A stretch of 64,000 bases of DNA from Cryptomeria japonica (GCF_030272615.1 NC_081411.1:45585517-45649516); one strand, 5' to 3'; shown: positions 12,993 to 23,623, numbered from the stretch's first letter. The notes: generated by a model not told the origin, from the sequence alone. Program-made: numbers and translations.

Positions 12993-13799
12993 TCAACCTA
13001 TATTCCTTTTGATAGAGATATGATGACCAAGGACTATACCTTCCTGCATTATAATGAAGCACTTCTCGCTATTTAATGACAAACTATAGTCTTCACACCA
13101 TTGCAAAACTTTCTTTAGGTTCTCTAATACTTCTTCAAATTCAAAACCATCAGTTGTAATTTCATCCATATAAATTTCCATGATGTCTTGGGAAATATCT
13201 AAAAATATGGTTATCACTACTCTTTGAAAGGTAGCTGAAGCATTACACAATCCAAAAGGAAGAACAAAATATGCATATGTTCCCCAAAGACATGTAAATG
13301 TAGTCTTCTATTGGTCCTCTAAAGCTATCTGAATCGGGTTGTGGCCACTGAATCCATCAAGAAATGAAAAGTATCTCTTTCCAGCCAAAGAGTCTAATAC
13401 CTGATCCACAAATGGCAATGGAAAATGATCTTTTCTTGTTGCTAATTTCAAAGCTCTATAATCAAAACATATTGTCCATTTTCCTCCTTTCTTAGGAACT
13501 ATTACCAAAGGTGATACCCATTTACCATCAAAGATAGGATAGATAAACCCAACCTTTAACAACTTCTGCAATTCCTCTTTAACTATTTCTTTTAATGCAG
13601 GATTGATTCTTCTTTGTGGCTGTCTAAGTGGGCTACAATCTTCTTTTATGTAGATATGGTGGGTACAAACTGTGGGATCGATTCCATGCATATCCTTGTA
13701 ATCCCATGCAAAGGCATGTTTATGACATTTAAGAAAGTCCATGAGTGCTAATTTTTTAGTATCTGCAAGATCATTGCTGATATTCAAATATTTATTCAA
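12993..13799 (-). pseudogene. Gypsy reverse transcriptase
   Basis: The ORF at 13308-13799 begins with FLKCHKHAFAWDYKDMHGID, then LLKVGFIYPIFDGKWVSPLV, VPKKGGKWTICFDYRALK, DHFPLPFVDQVLDSLAGK and YFSFLDGFSGHNPIQIA. The frame then shifts near 13260-13305 into 12993-13250, which starts with CNASATFQRVV (usually NAPATFQRCM) and holds MEIYMDEITTDG. The catalytic YMDD box therefore reads YMDE. Together these cover the fingers and palm of the RT. The frameshift and the altered catalytic box indicate an inactive enzyme. Confidence 0.85.
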
Positions 13800-13988
13800 G
13801 TCAACTTCTATTTTGATAGTAAGATCAATCTAGGATATATCAGAAAAATGAGAAGTACAGACTTCCTATGGCAACAGAGTATGCAATATATAAGTGGCTA
13901 CAAGAAAGTCTAAATCTACAATATTGGGTACCAACTCCTGCAATTGTTGTTCTTGTTTGAACTCATTTATCAGAATTTTATAAATGAT

Positions 13989-14756
13989 TTAGTCTTCGTC
14001 ATGGAATTGCATGAATGGTCCTCTATTAATCATCATAAGGTGATTAATAGAGTCAACTCCCTCAGATTCTTCTCCCAAAGTAGTCAAAACAACTTGTTGT
14101 TGATCAAACTGGGGTTGAGCAGGAGAATACAAAGCTAATGTTTTTGTAGAGTTCCCATCTGAAATAGTCATATCCCCTGATCTACATCCAATATATGCAT
14201 TAGTCATGGCAAGCCAAGCTATTCCCAAAATCACCGGATATCCTCCTAATGTCGCCTTTGGAGATAGAATCATAAAGTCTATAGGGTATTCCCAAGAATC
14301 CAAAGTAACAACCACATCTTCAATCATACCATCAGGTCAAACTGTAGAGCTGTCAACAAGCTATAGAACTGTAGGTGTAGGTCTGAGACTATTGATTTCA
14401 AGTCACTGCATTACTTCTCTTGTCATCACATTAATGGTTTCCCCTAAATCAACCAAAACATTCCTTATCTGAGTGCCATTAATGAATATATTCACAACAG
14501 GACTACCAGGATCAGAATATTTAGGAATTGAAACCTTTCCTAGCATAATATCTGCCAGTTGACCCATCACATGCACTGTTTGTGGATCCTTCTTCTTCCT
14601 GCTAGGTTTTTTTACACATGCCTCCCTAAGTGCCTTACTATATATAGGAACATATTTTATTGCTTGTAACAATGGGATTTTAATACATACATGTTTTAGT
14701 TGATCTATGATATCAAAACCTTGCTCCTGTTCTGTAAGAACTTCTTTTTCTTGCAA
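13989..14756 (-). pseudogene. Gypsy aspartic protease region
   Basis: The ORF at 14403-14756 contains LGKVSIPKYSDPGSPVVNI, then IRNVLVDLGETINVMTREVM. This matches the retropepsin active-site segment of plant gypsy elements (ALxDLGASxNxMP). The aspartate is kept but GA is replaced by GE. After a break near 14330-14400 the second ORF (13989-14327) has GYPVILGIAWLAMTNAYIGC, the usual end of the domain (ILGRPWLATANA..). The protease would release gag and pol products. It lies between gag and RT as expected. Confidence 0.75.
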
Positions 14757-15626
14757 TCTCTAGGGAAATGGGGCTAGTCTCTGTTTCTGAGGTATTGTGG
14801 CTATTGGATTAGAGATTTCTTTTTCTTCGTGCATTTCAGTTACAGCTGGAGGAGATGAATTAGGTAGAGTTGTCCTAGATCTGACGTGAATATCACTTAT
14901 AGATAGAGAATAGGTTGGGTATTGATTAGGATCGGCTAAATAAACTTGTTATTTTTGCTAAGATTTAATATTAGGATTTGGCATTGGCTGAGTGGGTAAC
15001 TGCGTTGGTTTAGGTGGAACAACAGTGGCTACAGGGGGAGGCATTATTGCAAGTGGTTGTGGTTGTTGAATAGGTTGTTGATATCTAGAAGATTGGGTAG
15101 TCCATGGTTGACTCCCCCTCCATTGAGGAGTAGGTTACCAATTCTCTTGAAACTGGTTCCCTTGTGCCTGAGGTGGATACAAATTTCCTTATGACTGCTA
15201 CCACTGTGGCATTTGACTAGAAAAATGTTATCGTTGGCCTTGAGGACCATACAAGTTTGGATAATTACCAAAATTTTGAGCATATGGTGATTGCCATTTA
15301 TTATTTGGTACATAAGAATTTCCACTATAACCAGAAAAAGAAAGTGGATCCGAAGGCATACCTTGTCTTTGGAAATTTTTCCCTCTTTGAGCAACATAGA
15401 AAACTTGTTCATCCTCACCTTGTATTGGCTTGAAGTCGGGAATCTCAAGATTTGCAACCATTTTACATCTGCATTCCTTTTTTCTTTGTCTACAATGAGG
15501 GCAAAATTCTGCAAGAAATGCATCAGCTTTTTCATGCTTCTTCTTAGCTAAGAGTGTATCCAACTGAGTAGCCATACTATTTATGATGTCCTCCTTAAAG
15601 TCCTTCAACAAATGGCTAAGTTTCAT
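14757..15626 (-). pseudogene. Gypsy gag C-terminal and linker region
   Basis: The ORF at 15228-15626 reads LDTLLAKKKHEKADAFLAEF, then a CPHCRQRKKECRC cysteine cluster, followed by a Gln/Pro/Tyr-rich segment (QSPYAQNFGNYPNLYGPQG). Such a segment lies between gag and protease in many plant gypsy elements. Stops interrupt the frame at about 15225, 15190 and 15135. The stretch 14757-15040 is Pro/Thr-rich when translated and has several stops. The cysteine cluster is not a clean CCHC knuckle. Confidence 0.55.
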
Positions 15627-16490
15627 TCTAGAAACTCCAGTACTAGATGTTGATGAAGGAACTCCTGCCTTGAAATGCCTATTTTTTTAGAAGCTGATCT
15701 AGAATACTTTTTACAAATTTGTCCTATTTCATTCCATGTAGATTGTGTAATGTCAGCTCTTCCCATAAGATCCAAAGCATCAATGCATTCATCACTGATT
15801 CCTCTTAAAAATATCATCTTGAGGGAATCTTCATTTAGAGTGCTATGCTTGGACTTTTTGACACTAAACAGAAACCTTTCTAGGTAATCCTCAAGACTCT
15901 CATCTTCTTTCTGTGTCATTATAACAATATCATCCCCATGGCAATTAGTGCCTCTAGAATAGTCTTTATACTTTGCAAGAAACAATTGTTTCATCACATC
16001 CCATGTATTGATTGTGCTACTACCCAAACTCATAAACCATCTTAAAGATGATTCTTTCAAAGTGGCAGGAAATATTTTGAGTCTATGGGCATCTTTAGTA
16101 TAATCAAAACTCCTACAGAGAACATCAAACTCAAACATAAATGTGTTTGGATCCGCTATCACTAATCCATAGAATTTAGGGAGGGAAGAAGCTAGAATGT
16201 TCTTGAGATTAGCATTATCATGCTGATCAGATATGGGGAACTCAAATGTTGGGTGCAAAGGTGGGGATTGATTATTCCCACTAGGAGGTGGATTTTATTG
16301 CATTGGACTTGTGGGGGGGATTACCAAATGAAATTCTTCTTTTGGTGGTCCAAAAAGGAAATAAAGGTTGCCTTCAGGAAATTCAGATTCAGGGTGGTTC
16401 AAGTTCTCTGGGGTTTAATAAAGTTTAGCAAAAGGATTTATATCTGGGGAATTAATTTATGCATGATTAGGATGACTAGGTATCAATCTA
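15623..16490 (-). pseudogene. Gypsy gag (capsid-like) gene
   Basis: The core (15623-16258) shows the Retrotrans_gag pattern: KIFPATLKESSLRWFMSLGS, WDVMKQLFLAKYKDYSRGT, then EDESLEDYLERFLFSVKKSK and LRGISDECIDALDLMGRADI. The same frame extends upstream to about 16490 through two in-frame TAA stops (one at 16295-16297), with a proline-rich N-terminal part (PESEFPEGNLYFLFGPPKEE). Gag forms the virus-like particle that packages element RNA. The stops make this copy non-functional. Confidence 0.8.
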
Positions 16491-16619
16491 CCTAGAACAT
16501 CTCTTCTTTGCCTATACATGCAAGTTCATAATTTTTTTCGAACAATTAGGTATGCCAAAAAAATAATTAACAGAAAATTGAAAAGACAATAACCATAACA
16601 GGTCCTTAATTTGACACCA
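16491..16619 (-). other. Untranslated leader of the Athila-like element
   Basis: AT-rich stretch between the PBS-like site and the start of the gag frame. No motif is seen apart from its position. Confidence 0.4.
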
Positions 16620-16637
16620 TCCCAGGCAACGAGGCAA
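16620..16637 (-). promoter_or_regulatory. Primer-binding-site-like sequence of the Athila-like element
   Basis: On the minus strand the site reads TTGCCTCGTTGCCTGGGA. It matches 14 of 18 positions of the TGGCGCCGTTGCCGGGGA site common in Athila-type elements. It lies 4 nt inside the putative LTR end (..GAACA) at 16642. This position, just upstream of gag, is where the tRNA primer would anneal. Confidence 0.6.
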
Positions 16638-16641
16638 AAAA

Positions 16642-17915
16642 TGTTCAACCCAACAATAAGAATATTAATTCTAGTTGAAGTCTCAACCCGAAGTTTGGAC
16701 ATTCACTTGGTAAAGTCACTACTTCCATAGCTAGTGTTCATTTGATTGTCAACCCAGGGATGTAATACTTGAAATGGGTCTACAGTATATATGCACTAAG
16801 TTCCTACAATAGCTATCCTGCATTACTGTAGCAAGTAACATCTATGCAGAAAAGATAAAAAGGAATTGAAACTATTGAAAGCCTATAGGAAAACTTATGC
16901 ATTAACATAAGTTCATTCAAGCAATACTAGCTAAGTCCAATGCAGCTAGACAAAAACTACTCTGTTTTGGTTTGGCTGGAGGAACAGTCAATGGATCTGT
17001 TTCCAATGGTTGCAGGAATAGTCAATGTAAGAACATCTACTATAGCTAAAGAATAAAATTAATCTTAACAAAGGTACGAGAACACTCACCAAGTGGGCCC
17101 CCTTGGATGAGTGATTCCACGCTTCCCAAAAACATCTCTAAGTGCTCAGAATAACATATTTTTATTCATTGTTCTTCGGAAGTCATTACATGATTCAACA
17201 TCAAAAGAAAAATAAAACACTTGTAACTTTATTTCTAAAATCCTCTGCTCTCTTTTTTCTTTTCTATCTAACCTACGAAAAGAGATAAACACCTTTATTT
17301 AAAAGAAAATAATTACTTCCTATTACACGGATCATGCCAATTAGAAGAGGCGGATAACTAATCAAGAAAGGAAACAACCGGAGTTAAGTCACCGATAATG
17401 TGGATCTAAACTGAACCATAGTCACAACACATCATGGCAGTATTTTCAACACTAATGTCTACTTGAGTAAGATATCAATAAACATTGCATAATTACTTTT
17501 CCTCTGTCATTCCTTACGCTCATCAGCATTTATGTTGATTCGATCTTTTAGTCTCCTCAAATATCTCCTATAGCAACTAGCGCAATAGGAGATCCTTCTC
17601 AACAGCATCAATTTATTTATGCAATCTCAAAAAGAAATAACATACAAGAACATACACATGTATTTTAATTAATCAAAACATCTATTAATTTCACACATGA
17701 TATTGTCTAAACAATCCGCATTGCAACATGAATGAATAACATGGCTGCAGGAATAAACTGGCAAAGACAAAACGTGTTTTAATAGGTTTGGGATAATATT
17801 TGAAATACATATAGTAAACTTTTGATACCTCATTACTACTATGTAAATGAAAATATGAGAAAAACTTAAGAGTTCTGAGGATAAAAATATGCTAATGTCT
17901 AAACTCATCAGCATG
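16642..17915 (-). repeat. 5' LTR of the Athila-like element (outer end approximate)
   Basis: The inner end is placed by the CA terminus next to the PBS-like site. The outer end is placed only by the point where copia coding sequence begins. No second LTR is present for comparison, so boundaries and orientation rest on the neighbouring gag. The stretch has no coding signal. Confidence 0.45.
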
Positions 17916-17917
17916 TA

Positions 17918-18372
17918 TGATCAAAGGTAGACGTATTATTTCTCTAGATGGTAAGCATAATACTGATAATTTCTACTATGTAGAAGGTTTAAAGCATAAT
18001 CTTTTAAGTGTTGTTCAATTGGTCGATAAGGGATTCCAACTTTAGTTCAAAGATAGAAAATGTAAAATCATTAACAAAACTAGTTTGGATATTACAACCG
18101 GTACTCAGACTAGAGGTAATATCTTTCACTTGAACACTAATAATAAAACATGTTTGATTGCTCATATTGATAAGAGTTGGTTATGTTATAAGAGGTTGTG
18201 TCATGTTAATTTTGATTATATTATTAAGATTAGTTCAACAAAGGCAGTTAGAGATATACCTAAGATTGTAAAGCCCCATAATCCGGTATGTAAGGAATGT
18301 CAATTGGGAAAGCAAGTTAGAACTTCTTTTAAGAGAATACATGATAAATCTAATGATGTGCTTACTGCTTGA
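17918..18372 (+). pseudogene. Copia GAG-pre-integrase domain
   Basis: The frame starts as IKGRRIISLDGKHNTDNFYY, then VEGLKHNLLSVVQLVDKGFQ, a stop, and TGTQTRGNIFHLNTNNKTCL. It continues with CYKRLCHVNFDYIIKISSTK and NPVCKECQLGKQVRTSFK. This is the zinc-binding domain in front of copia integrase. The usual WHRRLxH start is changed to CYKRLCH, so the first zinc-binding histidine is lost, while the second His and the CxxC pair remain. Everything upstream of this point in a normal copia element is missing. Confidence 0.8.
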
Positions 18373-19100
18373 TTTGATTTATACTGACTTATGTGGTCCA
18401 ACAAGGACCAGAAGCTTTCAAGGTGATAGATACTTCATGCTAATAATTGATGGTTATTCTTGAATGATGTGGGTGGCTTTTCTAAGGGAGAAGTCTGAAG
18501 CTTTTGAGAAATTCAAGATATTTAAAGAAAGGTGGAAACAGAAACAAGATTGAAAATCAAATGTCTAAGATCAGATTAAGGCAATGAGTTCACTTCTCAT
18601 GAATTTAACAGTTATTGTGAGTTAAATGAAATTAGGAGACAGTTGTCTGCACCCTGGACTCCTCAACATAATGGAGTAGTGGAAAGAAAGAATAGAACCA
18701 TTTTGGATGCAGTAAGAACCATGATGATGGAAGCCAAATTGCCTCACATCTACTGGAGAGACATAGTGAGTAAAACAATCTACACATTCAACAAAGTTCA
18801 TATCAAAGATTAAACCAGTAAGACTCCTTAATAATTATGGTTTGGACATACACCTTCTCTTGAATATTTTAGAATTTTTGGAGGTAAATGTTATATCAAA
18901 AGGGATGATTCAAATGGGGAGTTTGATCCTAGATATGATGAAGGGATATTTCTTAGATATTCAATTCATAGCAAAGCATATAATGTTATAACAAAAGATT
19001 GCAAAAAAATTGTGGAGAGCACAAAATGTGAAAGTGGATGAGCAATACAAAGATCAATATATATCATATGATAGGGAACCGGTAGTGGAAATGATCATAA
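18366..19100 (+). pseudogene. Copia integrase core, heavily mutated
   Basis: Translation across frames gives DLIYTDLCGPTRTRSFQGDR, then FMLIIDGYS with a stop, WVAFLREKSEAFEKFKIFKE, and later QLSAPWTPQHNGVVERKNRT, ILDAVRTMMMEAKLPHIYWR. The D (in TDLCGP), the D (in DGYS, usually DDxSR) and the HNGVVERKNRT segment with its glutamate belong to the integrase D,D(35)E core. At least four stops and frameshifts are present (around 18462, 18553, 18815). Copia integrase would insert element DNA; this copy cannot. Confidence 0.75.
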
Positions 19101-19276
19101 TTGAACTAGCAATGTCTCAACTGGTATAAGACACTGAGATAGTTACACTGACATAATCAAAAAATTCAACTGTGATTGATGATTAGATCAATGAACCTAA
19201 AGTTCAAAAGACAGCAAGGTATGTAAGATTAAATCATTCTGAAGATCAAATCATTGGAGATAAGAACAAGGGAGTT
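19101..19276 (+). other. Copia spacer between integrase and RT
   Basis: Translatable but degenerate sequence with several stops. It corresponds to the variable region upstream of the RT in copia elements. Confidence 0.4.
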
Positions 19277-20048
19277 ATGACAAGAAGAAGACTGGCAAAT
19301 ATAGAGGTATGTCTTATTTCTCAAATTGAACCGGCATCTGTTATTGAAGCTTGTAAAGATAAACATTGGTTAAAAGCTATGGAAGATGAATTAGATCAGA
19401 TAGAGAAGAATAAGACTTGGACTTTAGTTCCCCGTCCTAAAAATAAGAATGTTATTGGAACTAAATGAGGATGGTCAAGTTGTAAGAAATAAGGCTAGAC
19501 TCGTTTGTAAAGGATATTCTCAAATGGAAGGAATTGATTATGGTGAGACATTTGCACCCATAGCTAGAATTGAAATTGTTAGACTATTTATTGTCTATGC
19601 AATATACAAGAACTATAAGGTTTATCAAATGGATGTTAAATGTGCATTTTTGAATGGTGAACTTGAAGAAGAAGTATACATTGAGCAGACAGATGGATTT
19701 TCACTGACAGATGACAAAGATACGGTTTGCAGGTTAAGAAAAGCATTATATGGATTGAAACAAGCTCCCAGAGCTTGGTATGCAAGGTTGGATAAATATC
19801 TTTTGAAACTTGGTTTTACTAAAGGTAGTGCTGACAGTAATTTATATTACAAGATCACTGATGATGATATTCTGATTATTAAAGTATTTGTTGATAATAT
19901 CATTTTTGGAGGTGAAGATAAATTGTGCATGAAATTCTCTAATAATGTGAAGAATGAATTTGAAATGTCTCTGATTGGTGAGATGAGATTTTTCTTAGGT
20001 TTGCAGATTACTCAAACTGACCAAGGAATTTTTATCTGTCAAACTTAG
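19277..20048 (+). pseudogene. Copia reverse transcriptase (RVT_2)
   Basis: The first piece (19277-19468) has EACKDKHWLKAMEDELDQIE and [20 protein letters not shown] small deletion with frameshift near 19460 leads to the main piece (19449-20048): [80 protein letters not shown]. The catalytic YVDD box reads FVDN in [10 protein letters not shown], so the second aspartate is replaced. The final part, [16 protein letters not shown], is normal. The RT is recognisable over almost its full length but inactive. Confidence 0.9.
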
Positions 20049-20060
20049 TATCTAAGGTAA

Positions 20061-20840
20061 TTGTTGAAGAAGTTTGGTATGGATAATTCCAAACCGGTAA
20101 GTACTCCTATGGTGACAAGTGATAAATTATCTATTAATGACACATCTGCACCGGTAAATTCGATAAGGTATAAGTCTATGATTGGTGGCTTGTTGTATTT
20201 AACTCAAACTAGACTGGATATTATGAATGCAGTAAGTATTGTTTCAATATATAAAAGTAATCCTAAAGAAAATCATGAATGTGCAATAAAGAGGATATTT
20301 TAGTCTTTGCAAGGAACAATAGAATATGGCTTATGGTACTCTAGAGATGATAACTTCACTTTATGTACATATATAGATGCAAATTGGGCAGGAGATATTG
20401 ATGACAGGAAGAGAACTTTTGGTGGAGCTTTCTTTCTTGGAATTAAATTGGTTTCCTAGATCAGCAAAAAATAGTCATGCATATCTTTATCTACTGTAGA
20501 AGCAGAATATGTTGCAGCAGCAACTAATTGCACTCAAGTCTTGTGGATGAAGCAAATGTTGAAGGATATCAAGGTAAATTACAATGAACCGGTAGTTATC
20601 TATTGTGATAACTTTGTAGCTATTGACTTATCTAAGAATCTAGTATTTCACTCTAAGACTAAGCACATTTCAATAAAATATAACCTTCTGAAAGAAAAGG
20701 TGGAAGAAAATGAAGTCAAATTGGTTTATGTGAATGCTAAAGAGCAGATTTCAGATATATTCACTAAACCGTTGTCTAAGGAATCATTTGAATATTTGAG
20801 AGATAGGTTAGGTGTATCTACCCCTCTGGCAAAAACTTAA
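20061..20840 (+). pseudogene. Copia RNase H and pol C-terminus
   Basis: After a stop at 20047 the frame continues with LLKKFGMDNSKPVSTPMVTS, then MIGGLLYLTQTRLDIMNAVS. A stop near 20300 and others near 20457 interrupt it. The last part (20541-20840) has QVLWMKQMLKDIKVNYNEPV, IYCDNFVAIDLSKNLVFHSK, TKHISIKYNLLKEKV and EQISDIFTKPLSKESFEYLR, ending at a natural stop. The segment VEAEYVAAATNCTQ just before is the conserved RNase H region. This is the normal C-terminus of copia pol. Confidence 0.85.
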
Positions 20841-21196
20841 CTAATAGAGCAGAGCATCAGTCTGGTATGCATCATCAACTTTATTCTTTTCTCTAGATTG
20901 ATGTAGTGGTGCTACTACTCAGGGGGAGTAGTTAGCTTTGAGATTCACAAGATGTTGATATCTATGTCATATCTCTGGCATTGATGTCAAATGAGGAGAG
21001 ATATATGATGTGGAAATAATGTCATAATATGTCAGAAAGGGGAGAGATTTAGATTAGTTTCAGATTGGACTGCACTCCTCAGGGGAAGTTGCTGAGATTT
21101 TTCATTTTTTCATTGTTATATCTTCTATGAGAAATATTTGGCATTTCTTGGCAGTTAAATGTTTTCTTTTTCACGTCTAGTGTTTCCATCAATGCC
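20841..21196 (+). other. Copia 3' untranslated region
   Basis: Non-coding sequence between the pol stop and the polypurine tract. It contains a second purine run (AGGGGGAGTAG) near 20919-20930. Confidence 0.5.
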
Positions 21197-21208
21197 AAAG
21201 GGGGAGAT
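21197..21208 (+). promoter_or_regulatory. Polypurine tract of the copia element
   Basis: AAAGGGGGAGAT lies immediately before the TGTTGG start of the LTR. This is where plus-strand DNA synthesis would be primed. Confidence 0.8.
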
Positions 21209-22435
21209 TGTTGGCATTATGAAGGAATTAATTATGTGTTGCATTGATGTTTTGTCATTGATGTCAACACTATTTAGTTGTTATGATTGGTTACCAGCAG
21301 ACATATTTTGGTTATCGGTAGATGAACTAGTGTTATCGACAGAAGGGACTATCAGTTGGATACTACCGACATATTTGGATCAATGGAATATGTTTGTTTT
21401 GATGTTTCTGGAGTATGTTTTGGTCAGTTGGTATTGACTTGATGATCAAATGCTATCATACACTCTAGTGAGCCTATACTAGTAAGGGTTTAAGGTTTTA
21501 TCGGCAGAGCTTTTACCGAGAATCTTTGACATGATGCATAAGTGATGTTGGTGCGGCTTCTAGATGGAATTTGGGATGCAGAAGGAGATCTTTGTTCATG
21601 CCTCAGCTGATTGGAGACATCGCTTTGGCATGGTGAATCTATTTGGGTCCAGGTTATGAACTGGTATCATGTAACATGTTCTCTACACGTTACCAGGATG
21701 ATTTATGGATTGGTTAATGTTGTTTTGGTCTAAAGTCGACATGGCATATCATTGTAATATGGATGTATGTAATGATCTTATTGTAATATCTTTTAGGTGG
21801 CTGACCTAATTGGTTTAGGCCTTAGGGTTTCTATAAATTGATGTAAGATCTCATTGTAGATCATGGTCATGGTCATGGAATGAAATATCATATGTAAAGG
21901 AGATTTGGTCCGTCATTGAAGATTGAATTGGGTTTATGTAAGAGGTCAAAGGCCTCTAGTATTGAGCTTAACTGGGACTATAATAAAGCATGGTAGATGT
22001 TGTCATTGGCAGTTCATTCTTCTGGATTGTTTTCCAATTATATTGAGGTGGTTATAACCTCTCTGTAGTCAGTGAGACTCATTTTGTAATGAGCAGTACG
22101 CTTTAGGCAATGTGCCTTCCTGCATGTGCAAACCCCTTATAGTATGACATACTTTCTGTAGAAGTATCATTTGATTGTTGGTAGGCTTTCCACCGTGGTT
22201 TTTTCTTTTATCAGGTTTTCAATGTACAAATCATGGTGTTATGTGGTATGGTTGCATTGTGTTGATTCTGTATTTCATTCTTAAGTTTTATTTCTTACTG
22301 GTATCTGCTTCTGCTATTCTGGTATTTAATGTTTATGTTCTCCGGTTAATGGTTATAAAGTGGTTTGATTAATATAATCTGTTGACAATTTATTCACCCG
22401 CCCTCCCTCTTAGTTGTCCACCGGATATTATAACA
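21209..22435 (+). repeat. 3' LTR of the copia element, 1,227 bp
   Basis: It starts TGTTGGCATTATG directly after the polypurine tract and ends GGATATTATAACA, giving the usual TG...CA termini. Inside are a TATA box at 21832-21838 and, further on, the transcribed part. The sequence beyond 22435 is gypsy gag on the other strand, which fixes the outer boundary. TTTGC at 22436-22440 would be one copy of the 5-bp target duplication; the other copy is lost with the missing 5' LTR. Confidence 0.8.
21832..21838 (+). promoter_or_regulatory. TATA box in the copia LTR
   Basis: TATAAAT follows CTTAGGGTTTC and lies about 620 bp into the LTR, a normal place for the U3/R boundary. The element's transcripts would start about 30 bp downstream. 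Confidence 0.55.
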
Positions 22436-22532
22436 TTTGCCAGTTGTTGAAAAGAAGTGAAAGAATAAGAAGGCAAAGATCAATACCATTATAAAGCCTT
22501 ATCTCTTAGTGTTCCTCTAAACAATTTTACAA

Positions 22533-23623
22533 GGGTGAACTCACAAAGTTGGTTCCCACTTTTGCCAACGAAGGAAATTGGTGAAAGTGGAAAATTTTGT
22601 ATACAGGGGGTTCGAGCGAAGTGGGGGTGTTCGAATGGAATACCCTTTGGGGTTCGAGCGAAGACCCCACTTCGCTCGAACCCCATTTTTCGAGCGATGC
22701 ACCTTAAATGCCTATTTATGTCATTTTTCAATTATAGCATGGGGGTTCAATCGAACCCCCCTTCATTTGAACCCCCCTAAAAAAGGGGGGTTCGCTCGAA
22801 CCCCCTTTCATTCGAACCCCTTTTTAACGCTTCTCTAAAGATTTCTACATTTTTTTGTATATTTTTGGCCTTGAAACCTCTGGTTGAAGGCTCAAATGGA
22901 ATGATCTTGACAACACAAAATGTAGTATTATAGTGCTCGAAGCAAGCTTTCCAATGAATATAATTTTATTACATATTGAGTTTATTATGAACTTGTTTTT
23001 TTAATTTTACCAAATATAGGTTTTTCACCGAACATGAACTTCTCTGTTCAATGCATTGGAAAAAATAGGAAACGAATTCAAAAAAATTCTAAAAATATCT
23101 AAGCCCTGGGTATTGATATCTTCTTTCTAACAAAAAAAATAAAATCGAATTTTGATATATATAGAATAAGTTATGTGTTCAAACATAAACCTATGTCTGA
23201 ATTATGACTAGTCGGACTTCAAAACTTAATAAAATGAAAAATATTGAACATATCACTATCGAACCAACTGCAAGCCTTGGATATTGATGTTACAAACCAA
23301 AATTTGAAAGAATTGAGTTTTTATCATTTATAGAAAAAAAGTTATGCGTTTCGGGAGGCACATCACTCTTAAAAAATGTAGTTTGTTGTAAAAAACTACT
23401 TTTCGAGGGAGATGGAAAAATTAAAACAAAATCCTTCAAAAAAATTTGGAAAAAATATGTATAGAATCTATAGACAAAATTCTACAAATCAGTAATTTAC
23501 ATCATCTTCAAATTCTTAATAGTTTAAAATTTATAGTTGTCGGAAGTTGAAGATTATTTTAAAATTGTTCATCTCAGTGTCAAAAGTGGCAAAAAAGTGG
23601 GAACCATTATTGTGAGTTCACCC
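22533..23623. mobile_element. Terminal-inverted-repeat element, 1,091 bp, non-autonomous
   Basis: The left end GGGTGAACTCACAA and the right end TTGTGAGTTCACCC are perfect inverted copies. The similarity continues inward as GGTTCCCACTTTTGCCA against TGGCAAAAAAGTGGGAACC, giving an imperfect TIR of about 36 bp. ACAA flanks both sides (22529-22532 and 23624-23627). Taking out the element and one ACAA restores the gag reading frame through LLVKLFRG, which confirms both boundaries. Inside I find no transposase, only a G/C-rich hairpin cluster near the left end and AT-rich sequence. A 4-bp duplication does not fit hAT, Mutator or Harbinger; Sola-type or Ginger-type elements are possible. Confidence 0.85.
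22604..22830. repeat. Cluster of GGGGTTCGAGCGAAG hairpin repeats
   Basis: The unit GGGGTTCGAGCGAAG occurs at about 22607 and 22649. The second copy is followed after a 6-nt loop by its perfect complement CTTCGCTCGAACCCC (22670-22684), a 15-bp stem. Further palindromes are GGGGGTTCAATCGAACCCCC near 22743 and GGGGGTTCGCTCGAACCCCC near 22783. Extra half-units (TTCGAATGG, TTTGAACCCC, TTCGAACCCC) lie between. The cluster is far more G/C-rich than its surroundings and lies wholly inside the TIR element. Subterminal transposase-binding sites would be one explanation. Confidence 0.85.

Larger units (their letters stand above)
12165..17915 (-). mobile_element. Ty3/gypsy retrotransposon, Athila-like, truncated
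   Basis: On the minus strand the order is LTR, PBS-like site, gag, protease, reverse transcriptase, RNase H, then a short segment that normally precedes integrase. Homology stops near 12165, so integrase, the 3' untranslated region and the 3' LTR are missing. The RT sequence (PLRQPQRRINPALKEIVKEE), the YADIANYLAVAKMPLHFS segment after RNase H and the PBS type all point to the Athila side of Ty3/gypsy. Many stops and frameshifts show it is dead. The right limit of the LTR is approximate. Confidence 0.85.
17915..22435 (+). mobile_element. Ty1/copia retrotransposon, 5'-truncated, with 3' LTR
   Basis: Plus-strand order is GAG-pre-integrase, integrase, reverse transcriptase, RNase H, polypurine tract, LTR. 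This is the copia order, with integrase before RT. The 5' LTR, gag and protease are missing: the sequence starts abruptly in the segment before GAG-pre-integrase, directly next to the Athila-like LTR. The 3' LTR ends with ACA at 22435, next to gypsy gag sequence, so the copia element inserted into that gag gene. Many stops and frameshifts are present. Confidence 0.85.

Noticed and set aside
22489-22838. Overlapping ORFs rich in FERSG / FARTP on both strands
   Set aside because: They arise from the palindromic GGGGTTCGAGCGAAG repeats of the TIR element, so similar peptides appear on both strands. No independent evidence of coding.
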